Shown piece after piece: positions 1-9,587 of a stretch of 64,000 nucleotides of DNA; positions within the stretch are counted from its first letter, which is position 1, and every line of letters begins with the position of its first letter. The stretch spans positions 62,001-126,000 of the forward strand of contig NZ_VISR01000006.1 in the NCBI RefSeq assembly GCF_007827595.1, read 5' to 3'. The notes under the pieces were generated by a model, which did not search any database, had not been told where the DNA came from, and saw only the letters and a list, made by a program, of their open reading frames with translations. The position numbers and the translations under genes are program-made. The DNA comes from Streptomyces sp. BK340. GTDB lineage: Bacteria; Actinomycetota; Actinomycetes; Streptomycetales; Streptomycetaceae.

Positions 1-1341
1 CTGTACGCGGCGGTCGAGGGTCTGCCGCCGTACGACAAGGGTTCCGCGATCGCCACGCTGACCGCGGTGATGACCGAACCCCTGGAGGAGCCCAAGAACG
101 CGGGTCCGCTCCGGGACGTCATCTACGGCCTGCTCACCAAGGACCCGGCCCAGCGGCTCGACGACGCCGGTGCCCGGGCGATGCTCAACAGGGTCATCCA
201 CGCGCCGGAGCCGGAGGCGATGGACGCCACCCGGGTGGTTCCGCTGCCGGCGCAGCCCGAGGGGCGCGAGGGCAAGCGGGGCGAGGAGGCCGGGGAGAAG
301 CTGCGCGGGGCGCTGCGCTCGGTCCGCAAGGCTGCCGGGGCGGCGGGCTCGTCGTCGTCCGCGCGCGCCAGGAGCGGTGGCGGTACGGCGGCTGCGGGCA
401 CCGGCGGCAAGCCGGCCGCGGAGAGCGGTTCGGGCACGGGTGCCGGGACAACCGGCCGGCCGACCGTCCCGGCCCAGGCTTCCGCCGCGCCGGACTCCCG
501 GGCGAACAAGCCGAGTTCCGGGTGGCCCGTGGTGCCGCCGCCGGACCTGGACCTGTCGCCGCGGCCGGTGCCGAGAGCTCCGCTCACCGACGTGGTGCCC
601 AGGCGGACGCTGGTGATCATCGCGGTGGTGGTCGTGCTCGCCGTGATCGGTACCGTGCTGACCATCGTGCTCGACGGGGGCGACGGCAAGGGCAGCAAGA
701 ACGGCGGTGCCAGGACCGCGGCCAGCGCCAGCGCCTCCACCAAGCAGGACAAGGGCACGGGCGGCAAGAACGGCACCGACAGCGACGCCAGGACGGACGG
801 GAAGACCTCGGCCTCCGCCACGACCGGTTCGGCGACGGAGACGAGCGCGAGCCAGGCCGGCGACGGTGACGACTCCGGCTCGTCCGGCTCGAAGAGCGGC
901 GGCGGCGCACCGGCGGAGTCGACCCGAAAGGGCACCCAGGGGTACTCGATCGGACTCCCCAAGGGGTGGAAGTTCAAGTCCACCGGCCAGGCCGGAGACC
1001 GCTACACCGGGCCGAACGGGCAGATGCTGCTCGTCGGCTGGACCAGCACGCCCAAGGACGACCCGGTGGCGGACTGGAAGAACCAGGAGCGCTACATGTA
1101 CCGCTCCCAGTACCGGAAGATCCGCATAGCCCAGGTGGACTACCGCGGCTGGAACACGGCCGACTGGGAGTTCACCTACGTGGAGGGCGGCACCAAGTAC
1201 CGTTCTGTCGACCGGGGGTTCGTGGTGAACGGCAGCCTCGGGTACGGGCTGATGTACACGGCCAAGGCCGCGGCGTGGAACAGCCCGCTGCGCAAGGCCA
1301 CCTGGAAGACGCTGACGACGTCGTTCGAGCCCAAGTCGTGA
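1..1341 (+). CDS. Serine/threonine protein kinase, C-terminal part (5' end outside window)
   Basis: The reading frame is open from base 1, so the window starts inside the kinase C-lobe. The first residues (LYAAVEGLPPYDKG) align with the segment after subdomain IX in the downstream kinases, and LLTKDPAQRL is the subdomain XI arginine region. A long Ala/Gly/Ser/Thr linker follows, then one transmembrane segment at about residues 201-223 of the visible part. A second Ser/Thr-rich spacer leads to an outer domain that opens with GYSIGLPKGW. That domain is related to the outer domains of the next four genes. The expected topology is cytoplasmic kinase, one membrane span, exported sensor domain, as in PknB-type kinases. 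The catalytic residues lie upstream, so activity cannot be judged here. It is first in a tandem array on this strand; the next start is about 165 bp downstream. Confidence 0.93.
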   Translation: MYAAVEGLPPYDKGSAIATLTAVMTEPLEEPKNAGPLRDVIYGLLTKDPAQRLDDAGARAMLNRVIHAPEPEAMDATRVVPLPAQPEGREGKRGEEAGEKLRGALRSVRKAAGAAGSSSSARARSGGGTAAAGTGGKPAAESGSGTGAGTTGRPTVPAQASAAPDSRANKPSSGWPVVPPPDLDLSPRPVPRAPLTDVVPRRTLVIIAVVVVLAVIGTVLTIVLDGGDGKGSKNGGARTAASASASTKQDKGTGGKNGTDSDARTDGKTSASATTGSATETSASQAGDGDDSGSSGSKSGGGAPAESTRKGTQGYSIGLPKGWKFKSTGQAGDRYTGPNGQMLLVGWTSTPKDDPVADWKNQERYMYRSQYRKIRIAQVDYRGWNTADWEFTYVEGGTKYRSVDRGFVVNGSLGYGLMYTAKAAAWNSPLRKATWKTLTTSFEPKS

Positions 1342-1506
1342 TGTGAACGAGCCCTGTTTGGGGCCGTGAGAATCCGTCATCCCCTCAATGCGACTTGCCT
1401 CCGGCACGTATCGTGAATGGTTGCGGACCGTACGGAGCCGGATTGTGGCTGCGCAACGGCCCGAACGGGAACGGATGTGAACGACCGGGCGGTCGGGGGA
1501 GGCAAC

Positions 1507-4269
1507 GTGGACGACTATGCGGGCCGGGTGCTCGCCGACCGCTACCGCCTGCCGCTGCCGCCCTCCGACGAGTACGAACTGACCGAGACCCGGGCCTTCG
1601 ACACCTACAGCGGCCAGGAAGTGCTGGTCCGTCAGGTGCCACTGCCGGAGGTCGTCGAGGCCGAGGTGCTCGACGCGGACGGGCTGCCCGAGGGGTTCAC
1701 CGCCCGTGAGCGCGGGGCGCGTCGTACCCCGGCGGCCCGGACCGCCACCCGCAGCCCCTCGGACCCCGCGGTGCGGCGGGCCGTCGATGCGGCGCAGGCG
1801 GCCGCGAGCATCCCCGACCACCCGCGGCTGGACCAGGTCTTCGACGTGTTCGCCGAGGGCGGCTCACTGTGGATAGTGAGCGAGTGGGTGGCCGCACGTC
1901 CGCTGTCCGCGCTGCTGGCCGAGCAGCCGCTGACGCCGTACCGGGCGGCCGAGGTCGCCTCCGACGTCCTCATGGCGCTGCGTGTCCTGCACGGCCACGG
2001 CTGGGTGCACCGCAACATCACCGCCCGCACGGTCCTCGTCTGCGACGACGGCCGCGTGATGCTGACCGGCCTGGCGGTCGGTGCGGCGGAGGAGGCGCTG
2101 TGCGGGTACGACCCGGTGCCGGTTCCGGACGGGCAGCAGGGCCAGGAAGGGCCGGCGGGGGCCCTCGGGCCGGGCGGCGCTGACGGCGTCGGCACGGGCC
2201 GGCAGGGCCTGCGCGGGCAGGGGCCCGGCGGCTCCGGTGGCCAGGGCTTCGGTGACTCCGGTGGCCGGGGTCCCGGTGGCGACGGAGGGCGGGGTGCCGC
2301 GGGCGGCGGTGCCCCGGTCGGTGCCGTGAGCGGCCCTGCGGGCGCTGCGGGACCGGTGCCGTCCCCCGACGCGGATCCCGAGGCCGCGCGGCGGGCCGCG
2401 ATCCAGGCACGGGCCGTCGGTGGGCTGCCGGTGCCGGGCGCGAACGGGGCGTCGGGTGAATCCACCGTCCCCGGACCTGCGGGCCGACAGGCCCTGGAGA
2501 GCGGCGACGACATCCGTGCCGCCCGGGCCGGGGCCATCGCCGCCTACCGTGCGGGAGCCCGGGCCGCGGCCCGGGTGCAGGAAGCCCGGCAGAACGGCCA
2601 CGCCGCCCTGCCCGGAGCCCGCCCGCCCGCCGACGGCGAGGCCGCGGCCGACGGCGCGGTGCAGCCGCCGTACTCCTCCGGCCAGGCCGCCGCACCGCCC
2701 GGCCGTATCGCCGACCCCTACGGGGTGCACGGCTCCTCCTGGCACGGCGCCGCACCGCGCACGGGCCCCGCAGGTACGCCGGCCGAGCCGGGCGGTGACG
2801 GACGGCGACCCGTCCTGCCGCCCGGGGAGTGGCGTCCCGGCGCAGCACCCGGCGCGGGCCGGCTGCCCGTACCCGGTCAGGCGCCTGCCGGTCAGCCGCG
2901 CGGCACGGGTCGGGGTGCCCCCGTTCCCGGACAGCCCCCCGCCCTCCCCGCAGGCGCGGCCCTCCCCCCGGCCACCGGTGCCGCCCGCTGGGACGAGCCC
3001 GGCGCCGGTGCCGTGCGCCGCGGTCCCGCCACCGCGCTCGCGGCCGAGCGGGCGCGGCAGGTGCGGATGACCGTCGTGGGGCCGGTGACCGAGCGATGGG
3101 CGCCGGAGCAGGCCGGGCCCGTGCACGAGAACTGGCAGCTGGCGGCGCCGATCGGGCCCGCCACCGACCTGTGGGCCCTCGGGGCGTTGCTGTTCCGGGC
3201 CGTGCAGGGGCATGCGCCCTACCCCGAGGAGTCCACGGCCGAGCTGGTGCAGCTGGTGTGCGCGGAGCCGCCCGCCTTCGCCGAGGAGTGCGGGCCGCTG
3301 CGCCCGGTCGTGGAGTCGCTGCTGCGCCAGGACCCCACCGACCGGCTGGACTTCGAGGAGCTGAGCGGCTGGCTGCGCTCGCTGGTGCGCTCGGCGCCCG
3401 AGCCGGACGCCGGTACCCATGTCGTCCCCGTCCCGCCCGCCGACCCGAGACGGCTGCCGATCGTCCGGCGCCGCGGTGAGCTGGTGCGGCGGCGGCGCGC
3501 CGGGATGCCCGCGCCCCATCCGCACGGCCGGCACAAGCGGGCCCGGGACGAGGCGGTTCGTTCCCCGCGCAGCCTCGGCCGGACGCTGCTCCTGCTGATA
3601 CTGCTCCTGCTGGCCGGGGCGGTGGCGTACGCGGTGCTCTTCATGCCGAAGCAGGGGGAGAGCGGCGCGGCGGGCAGCGACCGTACCGGCAGCGCCGGGG
3701 AGGCGGGCCCCGCGCCGTCCCGCACCGGGCAGCCGTCCTCCGGGCAGACCGCGAGCGGCAGTCCCTCGGCGTCCGAGCCCGCCACCGAGACACAGACCGG
3801 CGGCGATCCCTCCGTCGCCGACGGGTTCACCCTGCGCACCGACCCGGAGGGCTTCAAAGTCGCCGTCGCCAAGGGCTGGGACCGCACGCCCAAGAACGGC
3901 AGCGGCCAGGTGGTCTACTCGCACAAGAACTTCGAGCTGATCCTCGTACCGGGACGGGACAGCGCCTCGGCCAACGGCAGCGATCCGATGGTCTACCAGC
4001 GGGACAAGGAGCGCGAACTGCAGCCGTACCGGGACTCCAGCTGGGCCACGGCCACCGGCCTGAGAACCATCGAGGTGGGCGGACGGACCATGGCCGAGGG
4101 CCAGTTCACCTGGACCGACGGGCAGGGACGCGACGTTTACGTGCGCAACATGGCGATCCTGCTGAACGGTCGTTACCACATCGTCCAGGTCCGGGGGCCG
4201 GAGGCCGAGCGGGATACGGTGACGCGGCTGTACGAGCAGGCTACGGCGACGTACCGCTACACGCGTTGA
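1507..4269 (+). CDS. Membrane pseudokinase of the Ser/Thr kinase array, with a large insert
   Basis: The product is 920 residues from a GTG start at 1507, chosen because GGGGAGG lies just upstream; an in-frame start at 1417 would add 30 residues. A kinase fold is recognisable but its catalytic residues are gone. There is no glycine-rich loop, the VAIK-like strand reads EVLVRQV, the HRD motif is HRN (about residue 168) and the DFG position reads TGL (about 186). A Gly/Ala/Pro-rich insert of about 320 residues (about 200-520) separates the DFG and APE regions. The C-lobe resumes with WAPEQ and DLWALGALLF. One membrane span lies at about 693-714, followed by a linker and an outer domain starting EGFKVAVAKGW, as in the neighbouring kinases. 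I infer a signalling scaffold or regulator of a neighbouring active kinase, not an enzyme. Confidence 0.88.
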   Translation: MDDYAGRVLADRYRLPLPPSDEYELTETRAFDTYSGQEVLVRQVPLPEVVEAEVLDADGLPEGFTARERGARRTPAARTATRSPSDPAVRRAVDAAQAAASIPDHPRLDQVFDVFAEGGSLWIVSEWVAARPLSALLAEQPLTPYRAAEVASDVLMALRVLHGHGWVHRNITARTVLVCDDGRVMLTGLAVGAAEEALCGYDPVPVPDGQQGQEGPAGALGPGGADGVGTGRQGLRGQGPGGSGGQGFGDSGGRGPGGDGGRGAAGGGAPVGAVSGPAGAAGPVPSPDADPEAARRAAIQARAVGGLPVPGANGASGESTVPGPAGRQALESGDDIRAARAGAIAAYRAGARAAARVQEARQNGHAALPGARPPADGEAAADGAVQPPYSSGQAAAPPGRIADPYGVHGSSWHGAAPRTGPAGTPAEPGGDGRRPVLPPGEWRPGAAPGAGRLPVPGQAPAGQPRGTGRGAPVPGQPPALPAGAALPPATGAARWDEPGAGAVRRGPATALAAERARQVRMTVVGPVTERWAPEQAGPVHENWQLAAPIGPATDLWALGALLFRAVQGHAPYPEESTAELVQLVCAEPPAFAEECGPLRPVVESLLRQDPTDRLDFEELSGWLRSLVRSAPEPDAGTHVVPVPPADPRRLPIVRRRGELVRRRRAGMPAPHPHGRHKRARDEAVRSPRSLGRTLLLLILLLLAGAVAYAVLFMPKQGESGAAGSDRTGSAGEAGPAPSRTGQPSSGQTASGSPSASEPATETQTGGDPSVADGFTLRTDPEGFKVAVAKGWDRTPKNGSGQVVYSHKNFELILVPGRDSASANGSDPMVYQRDKERELQPYRDSSWATATGLRTIEVGGRTMAEGQFTWTDGQGRDVYVRNMAILLNGRYHIVQVRGPEAERDTVTRLYEQATATYRYTR

Positions 4270-4422
4270 GCGCCGTGTATACCGGTCGGGCGAGCGAGGA
4301 TTCGGTTCCCGTTCGCGAGGAGAAGCGACAACCGTCACAGTGCGGTTTCCTTGGCCCCCCGCTTGTTCCCAGCGGGCAGACCGGTCCTTAGTCTGAGCCT
4401 GTCAAGAGCATTGCGGGGCAAC

Positions 4423-6123
4423 GTGAATCAGATGCAGGGCCTGCTGATAGCGGGCCGCTACCGGCTTGCCGATTCCATCGGCAGCGGCGGCATGGGCCGG
4501 GTGTGGCGCGCCCACGACGAGGTGCTCCACCGGGCAGTGGCCGTCAAGGAGTTGACCGCCGCGCTCTACGTCTCCGAGAGCGACCAGGCCGTTCTGCTCG
4601 CCCGCACCCGGGCGGAGGCCCGCGCCGCCGCGCGGATCAACCACTCCGCCGTCGTCACCGTCCACGACGTGCTCGAACACGACGGCCGCCCGTGGATCGT
4701 GATGGAACTGGTCGAGGGCCGCTCGCTGGCCGACGCGGTCAAGGACCGCGGCCGTCTCGACGCGCGCGAGGCCGCCCGGATCGGCCTGTGGGTGCTGCGG
4801 GCGCTGCGCGCCGCGCACTCCGCCGGCGTGCTGCACCGGGACGTCAAGCCCGGCAACGTGCTGCTCGGCGATGACGGCCGGGTGCTGCTCACCGACTTCG
4901 GCATCGCCCAGATCGAGGGCGACACCACCATCACCCGCACCGGCGAGGTCGTCGGCTCGGTCGACTACCTCGCGCCCGAGCGGGTACGCGGTCACGACCC
5001 CGGCCCGTCCTCGGACCTGTGGGCGCTCGGCGCCACGCTGTACACGGCGGTCGAGGGCCGTTCGCCGTTCCGCCGCACCTCGCCGCTGAGCACCATGCAG
5101 GCGGTCGTCGAGGAGGACGCGGAGGAGACCCGCCACGCGGGTGCGCTCGGCCCCGTCATCACCGCCCTGCTGCGCAAGGAGCCGGCCCAGCGGCCGAGCG
5201 CGGAGGAGACGGAGCAGTTGCTCGCCGAGGCGGCGGAAGGCCGCCGGCCGAGCGCCGCACAGGCGTTCGTACCGACCCAGGGCCGGGGCGTGAGCACCGG
5301 CGGGTCGTACGGCAGCGGGTCGTACGGCAGTGATTCGTACACCTCCGGGGCAGGCACTTCGGGGCACGGTTCCGGGCCGCGTGCCGAGGGACGCTCCGTC
5401 ACCGGTCCGACGGCGGTGGGCCCGCAGGGGATGGACCCGACCATGGTGGGGCCCGCCGCACCGGCCCGCCCCCGGCGCCGTCTGCGCACGCTCGCGCTGG
5501 TCGTCGCCCTCGCGGCCGTGCTCGGCGGCGGCGCCGCGGTGGCCTTCAAGCAGTGGGGCACGATGCAGCAGGACACCGAGACCGGCGGCGGGGCGAGCCC
5601 GGCGCCCGCGACCTCGGGCAGGAGCAGCCCGGGTCCGGGGGGCGCGGGCCGCGACGGCTGGGTGCGCCAGAACGACCCGTTGGGCTTCAGCCTCTCCCTG
5701 CCCAAGGGCTGGACGCGCAAGGTGTACCAGAACGACGGCGACCTCAAGCAGGTCGACTACTCGCCCGACGGCGGCGTGCACTTCGTCCGCATCGCCATCG
5801 ACACCGACCCGGACTTCGCCGACCCCTTCCAGCACCAGAAGGACCTGGAGCAGCAGCTCCAGCGGCTGATCGACTACAAGACCGTGACCATGCACCAGAA
5901 CACCTACCGCGACTGCAAGGGCTCGCTGTGGGAGTACACCTGGACCGCGCAGAAGACGGTCCCGCCCTACGTGGCCGGCCCGCGGCACGCCGTCGAGGAG
6001 ACCTACTTCTCGCGCGAGGGCGTCGAGTACGCCATCTACATGTCGTCGCCCGCCGCCGACTGGGCGACGACGAGCAAGCAGTTCAAGCGGGTCCTGCAGG
6101 GCTGGCAGCCGAACTCAGGCTGA
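4423..6123 (+). CDS. Membrane serine/threonine protein kinase with extracytoplasmic sensor domain
   Basis: The product is 566 residues from GTG 4423 (GGGG four bases upstream; ATG 4432 is possible). All catalytic elements are present: glycine loop GSGGMGRV (about 21-28), VAVKE lysine (43), HRDVKPGN (138-145), DFG (158-160) and APE (184-186). The activation loop holds several threonines (TTITRTGE) that could be autophosphorylated. A Gly/Ser/Tyr repeat linker (SYGSGSYGSDSY) follows the kinase. One membrane span lies at about 353-375, and the outer domain opens with DPLGFSLSLPKGW. This is the PknB-like layout, but the outer domain is not a PASTA repeat. It is third in the array. The ligand is unknown. 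Confidence 0.94.
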   Translation: MNQMQGLLIAGRYRLADSIGSGGMGRVWRAHDEVLHRAVAVKELTAALYVSESDQAVLLARTRAEARAAARINHSAVVTVHDVLEHDGRPWIVMELVEGRSLADAVKDRGRLDAREAARIGLWVLRALRAAHSAGVLHRDVKPGNVLLGDDGRVLLTDFGIAQIEGDTTITRTGEVVGSVDYLAPERVRGHDPGPSSDLWALGATLYTAVEGRSPFRRTSPLSTMQAVVEEDAEETRHAGALGPVITALLRKEPAQRPSAEETEQLLAEAAEGRRPSAAQAFVPTQGRGVSTGGSYGSGSYGSDSYTSGAGTSGHGSGPRAEGRSVTGPTAVGPQGMDPTMVGPAAPARPRRRLRTLALVVALAAVLGGGAAVAFKQWGTMQQDTETGGGASPAPATSGRSSPGPGGAGRDGWVRQNDPLGFSLSLPKGWTRKVYQNDGDLKQVDYSPDGGVHFVRIAIDTDPDFADPFQHQKDLEQQLQRLIDYKTVTMHQNTYRDCKGSLWEYTWTAQKTVPPYVAGPRHAVEETYFSREGVEYAIYMSSPAADWATTSKQFKRVLQGWQPNSG

Positions 6124-6175
6124 GTCCCCGAGGCTTGGCCGATGACCGCCCCGGAAGGGGTGCGGCCGGTGCGGC

Positions 6176-7942
6176 ATGATGGGGCTCATGGGATCCGAGG
6201 GGGACGACTTCCGTGTGATCGCGGGCCGTTACCGCCTACTGGCGCGGATCGGGCGCGGCGGAATGGGCGTCGTATGGCGGGCCGCCGACGAGCTGCTGGG
6301 CCGTCAGGTGGCGGTCAAGGAGCTGGCTCCGGACGACTCCCTGACGGACGACGACGCCCGTCGCCGCCGGGAGCGCACCTTCCGCGAGGCGCGGGCGGTG
6401 GCGCAGCTGCGGCACCCGCACATCATCGTCGTGCACGACGTGGTCGAGCAGGACGAACGGCCGTACATCGTCATGGAGCTGATCGACGGCGGCTCACTCG
6501 CCGACCGCATCGCCGCAGGTGGGCCGGTCGACGCCGCGGAGGCCGCCCGGATCGCCGTCGACCTGCTGAGCGCGCTGCGCACCGCGCACACGGCCGGGGT
6601 GCTGCACCGCGACATCAAACCGGCGAACGTGCTGATCGAGTCCGACACCGACCGGGTCGTGCTCACCGACTTCGGCATCGCGCAGGTCGCTGGCGCCACC
6701 ACGCTCACCGAGACCGGCTCCTTCGTCGGCTCGCCGGAGTACACCTCCCCGGAACGGATGTCCGGCGTCCGTACCGGGCCGGAGTCCGACCTGTGGTCGG
6801 TGGGCGCGCTGCTGTGCACGGCGCTCAGCGGCGAGTCGCCGTTCCGCCGCGACTCGCTCGGCGGCATCCTGCACGCCGTCGTCGCCGCCGACATCCGGCC
6901 ACCCGCGCAGGCCGAGCCGCTGCTGCCCGTCGTGCTCGGCCTGCTGGAACGCGACCCCGACCGGCGGCTGGGCGCGGCGGAGGCCGAGCGGATGCTGCGG
7001 ACGTACCTGGAGACGGGCCGCACCCCGGCCGCGCCGGGCGGCACACCGGGCTCGGCCCGCACACTCCGGAGCGGTGACACGAGGGGCCGTTCCCCCAGGG
7101 CCGGCGACGCCAGAGGCCGTACGCCCCGGCTGGGCGACTCCGGAGGCCGTGCCCCCGTGACCCCCTACACGCCCACCGAGCACGACATGCCGCGCGGGCC
7201 GGTCACCCCGCCCGCACCCACCGCCGAACAGCCCCCGGCCGCACGCCAGTCCGCGCGCGGGGTGCTGATCGCCGCGCTGCTCGTGGCCGCGGTGGCCGGC
7301 GCCGGCGTCTCGGCGACGGCGCTGCTGCTGAAACAGGGCGGCGGCGCAGGCGGCGGCACCCCGAGCGGTACGGCGACCAGCCCGACGGCGCCCACCGGCA
7401 GTTCCCCGGCCGCCGGCAACTCCCCGACGACCGGCGCCCCGAAGTCCCCGACGCCCACCGCGAGCAGCGCACCGGCGGCCTCCACCACGCACACCGCTCC
7501 CTCCGGCTACCGCACCGCCCGGGACCCGGCCGGCTTCTCCCTCGCCGTGCCGGAGGACTTCACCCGCGAAAGCCAGGGCGAGCGGGTCTTCTACCTCTCC
7601 CCGGGGCAGACCTTCCGCCTCGGCATCAAGGTCGCCGCGCCCGAACCGGGCGGCCCCACCGGCGTGATGAACCGGTCGGCGGCCGACGGGCCCAGCACCA
7701 ACCCCGGTTACCACGACGGCCGGGTCACCACGACCACGCACGCCGGACACCCCGCGGCCCTCTGGGAGTTCACCTGGAACGGCTTCAGCGCGGCCGAGGG
7801 CGCCCGCCACACCTACGACGTGTGCTGGGAGGAGGGCGGCCGGATGTACGACGTGTGGGTGTCGGCGCCGGTGGGGAAGGTCAAGGAGGCCCGGGAGTAC
7901 TTCGACGTGGCCGTGGACACCTTCTCGGTCACGGCTTCGTGA
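6176..7942 (+). CDS. Membrane serine/threonine protein kinase with extracytoplasmic sensor domain
   Basis: The product is 588 residues if ATG 6176 is used; ATG 6179 and 6188 are in frame and the Shine-Dalgarno signal does not decide between them. Catalytic motifs are complete: GRGGMGVV, VAVKE, HRDIKPAN, DFG and SPE in place of APE. The activation loop (TTLTETGSF) has several candidate phosphothreonines. A linker repeats a short motif around GDxRGRxPRxGD before the membrane span at about residues 361-385. The outer domain begins DPAGFSLAVPEDF and ends in WEFTWNGF and YDVWVSA segments that echo those of the upstream paralogues. The start lies 52 bp after the preceding kinase, so co-transcription is likely. 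The sensed signal is unknown. Confidence 0.93.
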   Translation: MMGLMGSEGDDFRVIAGRYRLLARIGRGGMGVVWRAADELLGRQVAVKELAPDDSLTDDDARRRRERTFREARAVAQLRHPHIIVVHDVVEQDERPYIVMELIDGGSLADRIAAGGPVDAAEAARIAVDLLSALRTAHTAGVLHRDIKPANVLIESDTDRVVLTDFGIAQVAGATTLTETGSFVGSPEYTSPERMSGVRTGPESDLWSVGALLCTALSGESPFRRDSLGGILHAVVAADIRPPAQAEPLLPVVLGLLERDPDRRLGAAEAERMLRTYLETGRTPAAPGGTPGSARTLRSGDTRGRSPRAGDARGRTPRLGDSGGRAPVTPYTPTEHDMPRGPVTPPAPTAEQPPAARQSARGVLIAALLVAAVAGAGVSATALLLKQGGGAGGGTPSGTATSPTAPTGSSPAAGNSPTTGAPKSPTPTASSAPAASTTHTAPSGYRTARDPAGFSLAVPEDFTRESQGERVFYLSPGQTFRLGIKVAAPEPGGPTGVMNRSAADGPSTNPGYHDGRVTTTTHAGHPAALWEFTWNGFSAAEGARHTYDVCWEEGGRMYDVWVSAPVGKVKEAREYFDVAVDTFSVTAS

Positions 7943-7994
7943 CCGGTTCGCGTTCCCTGTGGCTGGCGCGCTCATGGCGCGATATGGATGAACC

Positions 7995-9587
7995 ATGAGC
8001 AGTGACGGGGGAGTCGGCCGCACGGCCGACGACACGACGAGTTTTGTTCTGCAACCGCCGAGCCCGAACCCGGGCCCACAGCCTCCGGTGCTGCCCGCCC
8101 AGGGTGCCGGGCGGCTGATCGCCGGGCGGTACCGGCTGCTCGCCAAGCTCGGCCACGGCGGGATGGGCACCGTGTGGCGGGCCAAGGACGAGATGGTGGA
8201 CCGCGAGGTCGCCGTCAAGGAGCCCAGGGTCCCGGACCACCTTCCCGAGCGGGAACGCGCCAACGCCTTCGAGCGGATGCGCCGCGAGGCGCGCGCGGCG
8301 GCCCGGCTCGACCACCCCGCGGTGGTCGACGTGTACGACGTCGCGGTCGTCGACGACCGCCCGTGGATCGTGATGGAGCTGGTACGCGGACGCTCGCTGG
8401 GCGACGCGCTCCAGGAGGGCACGCTGGACGCGCGCGAGGCGGCCCGGACCGGTCTGCAGGTGCTCGGCGCGCTGGAGGCGGCGCACGCGGCGGGCGTCCT
8501 GCACCGGGACGTGAAACCGGACAACGTGCTGCTGGGCCGGTACGACCGGGTCGTCCTCACGGATTTCGGCATCGCACAGATCGAGGGCGAGACGAGCCTG
8601 ACCGACACCGGCGGTTTCGTCGGCTCGCCCGAGTACATCGCGCCGGAAAGGGTGCTGGGGCAGCGCCCCGGCCCGGCGAGCGACCTGTGGTCCCTGGGCG
8701 TGGTCCTCTACACGGCCACCGAGGGCGTCTCCCCGTTCCGCCGCAGCAACACCCCGGCCACCCTGCAGTCCGTCCTCAACGCCGCCCCGGCCGCGCCCGC
8801 CGCCGCGCGGGGCCCGCTGGCCGAGGCCATCGACGGGCTGCTCCAGAAGGACCCGGCCCGCCGCCCGACGGCGGCGCAGGTCCGCGCCCTGCTGGAGGCG
8901 GCCGCCGACCCGCCGGCGCCGGAACCCACCCAGCAGGTCCGGGGCGCCGAGCCCGCCACCCGCTCCGGGCGGCCGGGCCGGAAGGTCTGGCTGGGCGTGG
9001 GCGCCGCCGTGGTCGCGGCCGCCGCTGCCGGATACCTCGTCCTCGCCGACCCCTTCGCCGGCCCGCTCCCCGACGGCTGGGCGAAGCGGGCGGATCCGAA
9101 GCTGGGCGCCACCCTCGCCGTCCCCGCGGCCTACCAGGCGGGCCGCCCGGACAAGAACGCCACCGACAAGAGCTGGGTGTCGTACACGGACTGGAGCGGC
9201 GGTATCTCGGTCGTCCTCGACCTGACCCGGAAGTCGGAGGACTCCCTCAAGGAGATCAAGAGCAACGCCGTGGCCCAGATGCGCGCCGACGACGAGAAGT
9301 TCAAGAACGAGGGCGACTACACCCTCGGCATGGCCAAGGGCGCGCGGACGCACCCGGACGACAACGCCGAGTACCGCGGCCGGCCGGCCGCCACGAACAC
9401 CGTCGCCTTCACCACCGACGACAGCGAGAACCCGCGCCCGCGGGAGATCCAGATCTTCTACTACCGCACCAGGTCCGGCGACCTGTACCGGCTCACCGTC
9501 GGCTACCCGGGCAAGGGCGACTTCACCGCCCGGGGCCGGGAGGTGGCGAAGGCGGCGATCGCGAACCTGGAACTCACGAAGCCGTGA
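7995..9587 (+). CDS. Membrane serine/threonine protein kinase with extracytoplasmic domain
   Basis: The product is 530 residues from ATG 7995. About 38 Pro-rich residues precede the kinase domain. The domain has GHGGMGTV, VAVKE, HRDVKPDN, DFG and APE, so it should be active. The activation loop reads TSLTDTGGF. The membrane span lies at about residues 331-352 and is followed at once by an outer domain with DPKLGATLAVPAAY, a divergent version of the array's shared sensor start. The linker between kinase and membrane is shorter than in the other array members. The gene ends 14 bp inside the 3' end of the convergent AraC-type regulator gene. Confidence 0.93.
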   Translation: MSSDGGVGRTADDTTSFVLQPPSPNPGPQPPVLPAQGAGRLIAGRYRLLAKLGHGGMGTVWRAKDEMVDREVAVKEPRVPDHLPERERANAFERMRREARAAARLDHPAVVDVYDVAVVDDRPWIVMELVRGRSLGDALQEGTLDAREAARTGLQVLGALEAAHAAGVLHRDVKPDNVLLGRYDRVVLTDFGIAQIEGETSLTDTGGFVGSPEYIAPERVLGQRPGPASDLWSLGVVLYTATEGVSPFRRSNTPATLQSVLNAAPAAPAAARGPLAEAIDGLLQKDPARRPTAAQVRALLEAAADPPAPEPTQQVRGAEPATRSGRPGRKVWLGVGAAVVAAAAAGYLVLADPFAGPLPDGWAKRADPKLGATLAVPAAYQAGRPDKNATDKSWVSYTDWSGGISVVLDLTRKSEDSLKEIKSNAVAQMRADDEKFKNEGDYTLGMAKGARTHPDDNAEYRGRPAATNTVAFTTDDSENPRPREIQIFYYRTRSGDLYRLTVGYPGKGDFTARGREVAKAAIANLELTKP

